Assembly: GCA_964462185.1 (NCBI GenBank)
Contig: CAYWWV010000026.1
Span: 1 to 19,115 of the forward strand
Direction of reading: 5' to 3'
Origin: RBG-16-57-9 sp964462185
Lineage (GTDB): Archaea; Thermoproteota; Bathyarchaeia; TCS64
DNA: 19,115 nucleotides
Part shown: positions 14,279 through 19,115 of the stretch, piece by piece
Layout of the letters: the number at the start of each line of letters is the position of its first letter
Position numbering within the stretch: the stretch's first letter is position 1
Made by a program: the position numbers and the translations under genes
Notes under the pieces: generated by a model
The model's database searches: none
Seen by the model: the letters and a program-made list of their open reading frames with translations, nothing else
Told to the model about the DNA's origin: nothing

Positions 14279-16909
14279 GGTTTAACGATTGGCTTGGAGG
14301 ATGCGGTGGGGGAGCAGACAGCCAGCCTGGTGGCCTTCCTGGTGACCCTGGCGTCCTTCTCCATGGGACTCACCTTCATCCCCCTCCTCCCCCAACCCCT
14401 GCCCTTCGTGGTGGCCTTCCTAGTGGCCTTCGCCACCCACCAGAACAAGCAGGTGGGCATGACCCTGGGGAGCCTCCTCATAGGCCTGGGCCTTGTCTAC
14501 CACCTTTCCCGCATAGGCTTCTTCAACCTCTTCCACGGCTCCCTGGTGAAGGTCTTGGTTCTAAGTGCCTTCATAGCCCCCTTCGCCCTCTGCCCCGCCA
14601 TGGTGGTCACCAACCTCCACGTGATAGCCTTGGACATCGGGATGGTGGCAGCCTGCCTCCTCTTCTTCGAGTCCACCTTCTACCTGGCTGTCCCCCTCAT
14701 CATAGTCTTCGCCACCATCTACCGGGGGAGGGGCATCGTCTTCAGCTTCATCTACTACATCTGCATCTCCGTCCCCCTCCAGGTCATCCAGTACCTCAAG
14801 ACCTTCCAGGCTGGAGCCCTCCCCCCCATCTACACCCCCCTCAACCTGGTCTACCGGGACATCCAGGGGAGCCTGGCCGTCTTCAACCTACAGGAGCTGG
14901 CCAAGGTGTGGAGGAGCATAACCCTGATATTCACCTCCCAGGGCTTCGAGGGCTTCGCAGGGGAAGCCCCCCGCTACCTCTCCGAGGGCCTCGCCCAGTA
15001 CCTCAAAACCGAGTATGCAGCCTACATCCGATCCGCCCCCCAGCCCCCTCCCTCGGCCCCCGGCTACATCCACGAGGCCTTCACCCGGCTCTTGGGGGAG
15101 AGGCTGCCCACCTACGCCTCCTCCCACCTGGGCCCCTACTTGGACTCCTCCCTCCCCGCCTTCTTCACCAACAATTTAGACCCCCAGATATGGTCCAGCC
15201 TCCCAGAGGTACCCCTCCAAACCCTCCAAGCCCAGGTGGAGGAGCTCTTCCCCGCCCTCTTCAACCACATCCTCCAAGCCTACATCCACGACGCCACCAG
15301 CCACCTGGTGAACAGCCTGCCAGGCATCCTCCTCTTCCTCGTCATCATGGTGGGCCTCACCTCGGCCCTCACCTACGCCAACATGGTTCTCCCCGACCCC
15401 AAGACCCAGGGGGGTCGATACGTCAACCTCTTGGCGTACCTGGGCCCCGTCATCATGGCTGGGGCCACCAACCTGGCCTTCTTCCTCTCCGTCACCAGGC
15501 TCCAAGGCCCCCTCAGCTTCCAAGCCGCCGTGGACCAGGGCGTACTGGTCTCCAGCACCCTATTCAACCTGGCCTTCTCCGCCCCCGTGGGCATGGTGAA
15601 ATATGTTTCGGATTTGAAGGAGGTGAGAAACCTCAGGCAGGCGCACCTCTTGGAGAGGTGTGACGAGCTGGAGGACAAGCTCTCCTGGCTTCAATCGGTG
15701 GTGGGGAGGGTGAGCAGGCCTATCCCACCCCCATTACTGGATGTGAGGACTCGCATACTCATCTCCCTGGACGAGGTCAGGGAGTTGAGGGCCTTAACCC
15801 TGAAGGCCTTGGACATCTCCGAGGTCGACCAGGGGCTTAAGAGGGTGGAGTCGCTCTGGGAGGAGGTGGGCCACTACTACTCCGAGGTGGACGCCGCCCT
15901 CATGGACCACTATATCCGCACCAAGTTCGAGTACCTGGAGGCCCTGGGGGAGATCTCCGACATAGGCCTCACTGTCTCCCCCAGGCCCCTCCCCGAGCCC
16001 GACCCCAGCCGGGGCCTGGAGTCCAAGCTAGAATGCATCGAGGCCGTGGTGGAGGCTGGCAGGGAGCTGGTGAAGGAGCTGCTGGACACCTCAGACAAGA
16101 TATACGAGATCATAAGCAGCCTCTTCGAGCCCACCCTTCCAAGGGACAGCGCCACCCTCATCATCAGCTCCGAGAAGGTGGAGGAGGACGAGCCCTGGGT
16201 CATCGTCGACGCCATACTGGCCAGCCTGAGGAACTGGGAGAGGCAGTACAGCGCCGACATCGTGAAGGCCACCCGCCCCATCAAGGACAGCGTGGAGGCG
16301 GTGGTGAGGCTGAGCCAGAGGGAGGAGCTTAGAGGCCTCCTGGGGGAGGGCTTCCAGGAGATACATCGCATGGCCCAGCGGCTGGGTAAAACCGGGGTGG
16401 AGGAGGGCCTTGGAGGGATGAAGGTGCTCCGAGTGGTCCTCATCAGGGACACCATCCTCAACACCATCGAGGCCGTCTCCCGCGTGGTGGGGGTGCTATA
16501 CAACCGGTTGAGGGAGCTGGAGTTCATCATATCCACCCTCCTCCCCCGGGAGGACTACGAGTGGAACCGCAACCAAACCCTGGCGGAGAGGATGAGCCAG
16601 AGCCTAGTGGTCATCTCCAACTACGAGGCCCACCGCATCGACGAGCTCATAGGCCACCTCTACAGGGCCCTCAGCTACATCGACGAGGCCGTGGACACCA
16701 TCCAATACTACGTGGAGGTGCGGGAGATGCTCCTCAACTACCCCGTTTTCAGTAAGAAGATCACCCGCCTACTGGAGGAGGAGGGCGAGGCCCGCCTATC
16801 CAGGCTGGGGGTGGGGGAGAAGTATGGCCGCGAGTACCTCAAGATATACTTGAGGACCACCCCCGGCAGCCTGGAGGAGACGGCTGAGGGCTTGAGGAGG
16901 GTGGGGTGA
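14276..16909 (+). CDS. Gene C: polytopic membrane protein with long cytoplasmic helical tail
   Basis: An 877-residue protein. Hydrophobic segments at about 15-36, 42-55, 62-79, 92-112, 118-147 and 154-172 form an N-terminal membrane block. Residues 175-348 make a large hydrophilic loop with a Pro-rich stretch (PQPPPSAPG, 256-263), followed by three more membrane segments (349-370, 384-406, 421-442). Residues 445-877 are charged and helical with coiled-coil character (LLERCDELEDKLSWLQ, 458-473; LEEEGEARLSRLG, 833-845). No known domain was recognised. ATG 14276 has a purine-rich element before it. Its stop TGA overlaps the ATG of gene D, so C and D are coupled, and the operon is divergent from gene E by 26 bp. 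I infer a membrane platform whose cytoplasmic tail docks the tubulin-like proteins or gene D; a transporter is less likely given the large tail. Confidence 0.75.
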   Translation: MGLTIGLEDAVGEQTASLVAFLVTLASFSMGLTFIPLLPQPLPFVVAFLVAFATHQNKQVGMTLGSLLIGLGLVYHLSRIGFFNLFHGSLVKVLVLSAFIAPFALCPAMVVTNLHVIALDIGMVAACLLFFESTFYLAVPLIIVFATIYRGRGIVFSFIYYICISVPLQVIQYLKTFQAGALPPIYTPLNLVYRDIQGSLAVFNLQELAKVWRSITLIFTSQGFEGFAGEAPRYLSEGLAQYLKTEYAAYIRSAPQPPPSAPGYIHEAFTRLLGERLPTYASSHLGPYLDSSLPAFFTNNLDPQIWSSLPEVPLQTLQAQVEELFPALFNHILQAYIHDATSHLVNSLPGILLFLVIMVGLTSALTYANMVLPDPKTQGGRYVNLLAYLGPVIMAGATNLAFFLSVTRLQGPLSFQAAVDQGVLVSSTLFNLAFSAPVGMVKYVSDLKEVRNLRQAHLLERCDELEDKLSWLQSVVGRVSRPIPPPLLDVRTRILISLDEVRELRALTLKALDISEVDQGLKRVESLWEEVGHYYSEVDAALMDHYIRTKFEYLEALGEISDIGLTVSPRPLPEPDPSRGLESKLECIEAVVEAGRELVKELLDTSDKIYEIISSLFEPTLPRDSATLIISSEKVEEDEPWVIVDAILASLRNWERQYSADIVKATRPIKDSVEAVVRLSQREELRGLLGEGFQEIHRMAQRLGKTGVEEGLGGMKVLRVVLIRDTILNTIEAVSRVVGVLYNRLRELEFIISTLLPREDYEWNRNQTLAERMSQSLVVISNYEAHRIDELIGHLYRALSYIDEAVDTIQYYVEVREMLLNYPVFSKKITRLLEEEGEARLSRLGVGEKYGREYLKIYLRTTPGSLEETAEGLRRVG

Positions 16910-16911
16910 TG
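16896..16911 (+). promoter_or_regulatory. Shine-Dalgarno and TGATG coupling of C and D
   Basis: GGAGG at 16896-16900 is 8 nt before the ATG at 16909-16911, which shares its A with the TGA of gene C. This favours ATG 16909 over the GTG at 16906 and repeats the arrangement seen between genes A and B. Confidence 0.65.
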
Positions 16912-17805
16912 CCGGTGGGGGGAAGGCTGGGGGATGGGGCCAGGGCAACCCTGGAGCTGGTGGAGGGGGCCCTAGTGGTGGAGGCCCGAAGGGGCCTCCT
17001 GGGATTCACCCGGGAAACCACCAGGATACCGCTGGAGGAGGTCACCTCCCTCGAACACCTGGGCGAATCCCCCAGCCACCGTGGAGCAGCCTCCCTCAGG
17101 GTGGCCTGGGCCGGGGGGGAGCTGTCCTTCCACACCCTCCACAGGGAGGAGCTGGCAGCCATAGCCCTCGAGACCCGGAGGGCTCTGGAGGAGAGGGAGA
17201 GGAGGCTCCGGGAGATGGAGAGGGAGTTCCACGCCTCCCTGGAGGGACACCTGGCCCTCCTAGTGCTGGACATGGAGCTAGCCGACACCCTCCTATCCCT
17301 TGCCGCGGGCCTCCACGGCCCCGTCGACTGGAGCCGCGTGGAGGAGCATCTCCGCAACGCCCAGGCGGTGAACCAGGACCGCGCGGCTCTGGAGAGCCCC
17401 CAACCCACCCAGGTCTGCCTCGAGTCCCTGGCCCACGCCGTGGAGGAACGGCAGCCCAGGGAGGTCCTGGCGGAGGTCTGGAGGGTTGTGGAGGCCCTAT
17501 CAGCGGGGTGCAAGGCCCTGGCGGAGGAGGGGGACCCCTGGTTCGACGCCCGCCTACACCCGTGGTTCCTAGAGGCCTTGGTGGGCCTGTGGACGGTTTG
17601 GCTGGGGAGTGAGACCGGGGTTGAGGGCTTGGACCCCGAGGCCCTGGAGTCCCAGCTCCAAGCCCTGGCCCACAGAGTCCAGGAAACCACGGGCACAGAG
17701 GCAACCCCCCCCACCCCCAACCAGCCCCCACCAGAGGCCCGGGCAACCCTACTAGCCCTAGCCCAACAACTGGAGGCCACACCCTTCCAACCCCACCTGT
17801 TTTAA
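16909..17805 (+). CDS. Gene D: possible PH-like domain protein with helical C-terminal part
   Basis: A 298-residue soluble protein without signal peptide or membrane segment. Residues 12-92 alternate short strands and end in a helix: ATLELVEGALVVEARRG, then RETTRIPLEEVTSLEHLG, SLRVAWAGGELSFHT and an ELAAIALETRRALEE helix. That order resembles bacterial PH-like (bPH) domains, where a beta barrel is capped by one C-terminal helix. A charged coiled coil follows (85-110), then mostly helical sequence, a Thr/Pro-rich linker (TPPTPNQPPPEA) near residues 264-275 and a short final helix. No catalytic motif was seen. It is translationally coupled to gene C and so probably works on or beside that membrane protein, perhaps as an adaptor. 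The PH-like call is from pattern only; an unknown domain is equally possible. Confidence 0.65.
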   Translation: MPVGGRLGDGARATLELVEGALVVEARRGLLGFTRETTRIPLEEVTSLEHLGESPSHRGAASLRVAWAGGELSFHTLHREELAAIALETRRALEERERRLREMEREFHASLEGHLALLVLDMELADTLLSLAAGLHGPVDWSRVEEHLRNAQAVNQDRAALESPQPTQVCLESLAHAVEERQPREVLAEVWRVVEALSAGCKALAEEGDPWFDARLHPWFLEALVGLWTVWLGSETGVEGLDPEALESQLQALAHRVQETTGTEATPPTPNQPPPEARATLLALAQQLEATPFQPHLF

Positions 17806-17806
17806 A
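17800..17806 (+). promoter_or_regulatory. TATA-like box for the oxidoreductase gene
   Basis: TTTTAAA is centred 33 bp upstream of the TTG at 17836, predicting a start near 17828 and a leader of under 10 nt. It overlaps the TAA stop (17803-17805) of gene D, so one element ends the tubulin-locus operon and begins the next transcript. Confidence 0.5.
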
Positions 17807-17835
17807 GGCACACCCCCTCCCCTGTTTGAGGACCC

Positions 17836-18879
17836 TTGCCCATACGAGTCGGCTTCCTGGGGTGCGGAGCCATAGCCCACCAACACCTCCAAGCGGTGCA
17901 GGCCTTAGGCTTGGAGCCCGCGGCAGCATACAACCGGAGCCCCCAACGCCTCAAGGCGTTCGGGGAAGCGGGGGGCATTCCTAGAGGCCACCTCTACACC
18001 GATTGGAGGAGGATGCTGGAGGAGGCCCAGCTGGACGCGGTGGCCGTCTGCCTCCCCAACGCCCTCCACGCCCAGACAACGGTGGCCGCCCTGGAGGCAG
18101 GCCTACACGTGTTGTGCGAGAAACCCATGGCCACCACCCCAGGGGAGGCCCGGAGGATGGTGGAGGCCGCCCAGAGGTGCAAACGGGTTCTCCTGGTGGG
18201 GCTGACGCGGAGATTCACGGGGGAGGCCCAGGCCGCCAAGAGGGCCGTGGAAGCCGGCCTCCTGGGCCAAGTCTACTACGCCCACGCCCAGTGGACCCGT
18301 CGAAGCGGAATCCCAGGCTGGGGAAGCTGGTTCACCAGGAGGAGCCTAGCCGGCGCAGGCCCCACCCTCGACCTAGGGGTCCACGTACTCGACCTGGCCT
18401 GCTGGCTCACAGGGTGCTTCCAGGCGGAGCAGGTGCTGGCCTCCGCCTACAGCCACCTAGGCCCCAAGGGGACCGGACTGGGCGGGTGGGGAACCCCCGA
18501 CCCCACAGGCTACTTCGACGTGGAGGACTTCTCCACCGCCCTCATCAAGATGGCTGACGGCTCCACCATAGCCCTGGAGACCGGCTGGGCCGCCCACACC
18601 CCCCAAACCAGGCTCAGCGTCACCCTCCTAGGCGAGAAGGCAGGCCTCCACGTGGAGGAAGCCCAAATCCACGCCATCGGCCAACCACCCACACCCCTCT
18701 CCCCCGCCCCCCTAGACCCCTACGCGGAGGAGTGGAGACACTTCACCGACTGCATCGAGGGCCGCGCCCAACCCCTCACCACCCCCCAGGAGATGCTGGC
18801 CCTCCAAAAAACCCTCAACATGGTGCTCCTAAGCGCCCAAGAGAACCGAGTGGTATACCCCGATGAGCTGGACCCCTGA
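17836..18879 (+). CDS. Gfo/Idh/MocA-family NAD(P)-dependent oxidoreductase
   Basis: A 347-residue protein of usual family length. The N-terminal Rossmann fold opens with RVGFLGCGAIAHQHL (4-18, GxGxxA-type nucleotide loop). The family EKP motif is at 95-97 in HVLCEKPMATTPGEA, where the Lys acts in catalysis. GLTRRFTGEA (122-131) and GPTLDLGVHVLDLACWLTG (175-193, with Asp179 and His183) are the standard substrate-domain motifs. Members oxidise or reduce sugars, inositols or related polyols; the substrate cannot be told here. The start is TTG 17836, immediately before the first strand. It appears to be its own transcription unit behind a TATA box that overlaps the stop of gene D, so a functional link to the tubulin-like genes is not implied. 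Confidence 0.9.
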   Translation: MPIRVGFLGCGAIAHQHLQAVQALGLEPAAAYNRSPQRLKAFGEAGGIPRGHLYTDWRRMLEEAQLDAVAVCLPNALHAQTTVAALEAGLHVLCEKPMATTPGEARRMVEAAQRCKRVLLVGLTRRFTGEAQAAKRAVEAGLLGQVYYAHAQWTRRSGIPGWGSWFTRRSLAGAGPTLDLGVHVLDLACWLTGCFQAEQVLASAYSHLGPKGTGLGGWGTPDPTGYFDVEDFSTALIKMADGSTIALETGWAAHTPQTRLSVTLLGEKAGLHVEEAQIHAIGQPPTPLSPAPLDPYAEEWRHFTDCIEGRAQPLTTPQEMLALQKTLNMVLLSAQENRVVYPDELDP

Positions 18880-18913
18880 CCCGGGGAGAGCCTTCTGAGG
18901 CCTGAACCAACCT

Positions 18914-18981
18914 TGGTCAACCCACTGACCAACTATTTATAAATAACTGGTCAGCGCACTGACCAATCATTTATAAAAAAG
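18914..18981 (+). repeat. Two tandem 34-bp operator-promoter units
   Basis: Two direct copies, 18914-18947 and 18948-18981, each have the layout TGGTCA-N6-TGACCAA-NN-ATTTATAAA-N-AA. In each, the palindrome TGGTCA/TGACCA is perfect and the strong TATA box (18935-18943 and 18969-18977) begins within about four bases of it, so a dimeric repressor would cover the TFB recognition element. Predicted starts are near 18966 and 18999. The copies differ only in the six-base spacer and a few flanking bases. Confidence 0.8.
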
Positions 18982-19069
18982 CCGTCAACACATCGACAAA
19001 CTCCCCCCAACCAAGACGAAAAACCCCAGCCACCATTGAAAACACCTCTCACCCCCCTTTTTCACTACC

Positions 19070-19077
19070 TATTTATT
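19070..19077 (+). promoter_or_regulatory. Possible TATA box near the right edge
   Basis: TATTTATT in an AT-rich patch is centred about 27 bp upstream of a GTG at 19101, which would suit a leaderless gene running off the window. The region 18982-19069 holds no gene that I can support. Confidence 0.35.
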
Positions 19078-19100
19078 CTGGTTTTCCCCAAATCTCCTTG

Positions 19101-19115
19101 GTGAGCTGGGGGGCG
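19101..19115 (+). CDS. Possible start of a gene running off the right edge
   Basis: GTG followed by four open codons (AGC TGG GGG GCG) is placed by promoter spacing alone. Too little is present to judge the product. If real, it would be the gene controlled by the tandem operators and the box at 19070. Confidence 0.2.

Noticed and set aside
17096..17929. 277-residue minus-strand open frame
   Set aside because: Antisense to gene D and the oxidoreductase start, almost wholly Gly/Pro/Arg, a by-product of high GC.
18914..18981. Tandem 34-bp repeats as a CRISPR array
   Set aside because: Only two copies, directly abutting, with internal palindromes and TATA boxes and no spacers; operator-promoter units explain them.
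19036..19104. 22-codon open frame from a TTG after the tandem operators
   Set aside because: No ribosome-binding site, low-complexity composition, and overlaps a better TATA box; no support as a gene.

Overview
The window reads as chromosomal DNA from a GC-rich archaeon. Most genes have an AT-rich TATA-like box 24-28 bp upstream of the start codon, the pattern of leaderless archaeal transcripts. GTG and TTG starts are common, Arg is often AGG and Ile often ATA, and there is an XPD-type Fe-S helicase. I cannot fix the phylum from sequence alone; a thermophilic TACK-type lineage is a guess. No rRNA, tRNA, CRISPR array or insertion sequence was seen.

Left part (1-8411). A large secreted surface protein on the minus strand runs off the left edge. 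A BlaI/MecI-type repressor gene sits just upstream of it, and a short palindrome lies over its promoter. A decayed TPR-protein fragment (about 3105-3299) fills an otherwise empty gap. Next come an SppA-type peptidase fused to a DUF4350-like domain, an M20 metallopeptidase that shares a CTAG stop with it, an XPD/Rad3-like helicase with an N-terminal zinc ribbon, and a small stand-alone RAM (Lrp ligand-binding) domain protein.

Middle (8417-9388). An orphan LivH-type branched-chain amino-acid permease, whose start I place at an internal GTG from its promoter spacing.

Core (9511-17805). This is the striking part: a compact five-gene locus built around tubulin/FtsZ-like proteins. (A) A type I membrane protein with a cytoplasmic coiled coil is translationally coupled by TGATG to (B), an 885-residue tubulin/FtsZ-superfamily GTPase. 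In B a long helical insertion separates the GTPase domain from the FtsZ-type C-terminal domain. Convergent to B, with overlapping ends, is (E), a 375-residue protein that I read as a degenerate FtsZ fold with lost glycine loops and a Gln in place of the catalytic T7 Asp. Divergent from E is (C), an 877-residue polytopic membrane protein with a long cytoplasmic helical tail, coupled by TGATG to (D), a protein with a possible PH-like N-terminal domain and helical remainder. I infer a membrane-anchored tubulin-like filament or scaffold system pairing an active GTPase with a pseudo-GTPase. Its purpose is unknown.

Right end (17836-19115). A Gfo/Idh/MocA-type oxidoreductase is followed by two tandem 34-bp units, each a perfect palindromic operator (TGGTCA-N6-TGACCA) abutting a strong TATA box. 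They presumably control a gene that starts at or beyond the right edge.
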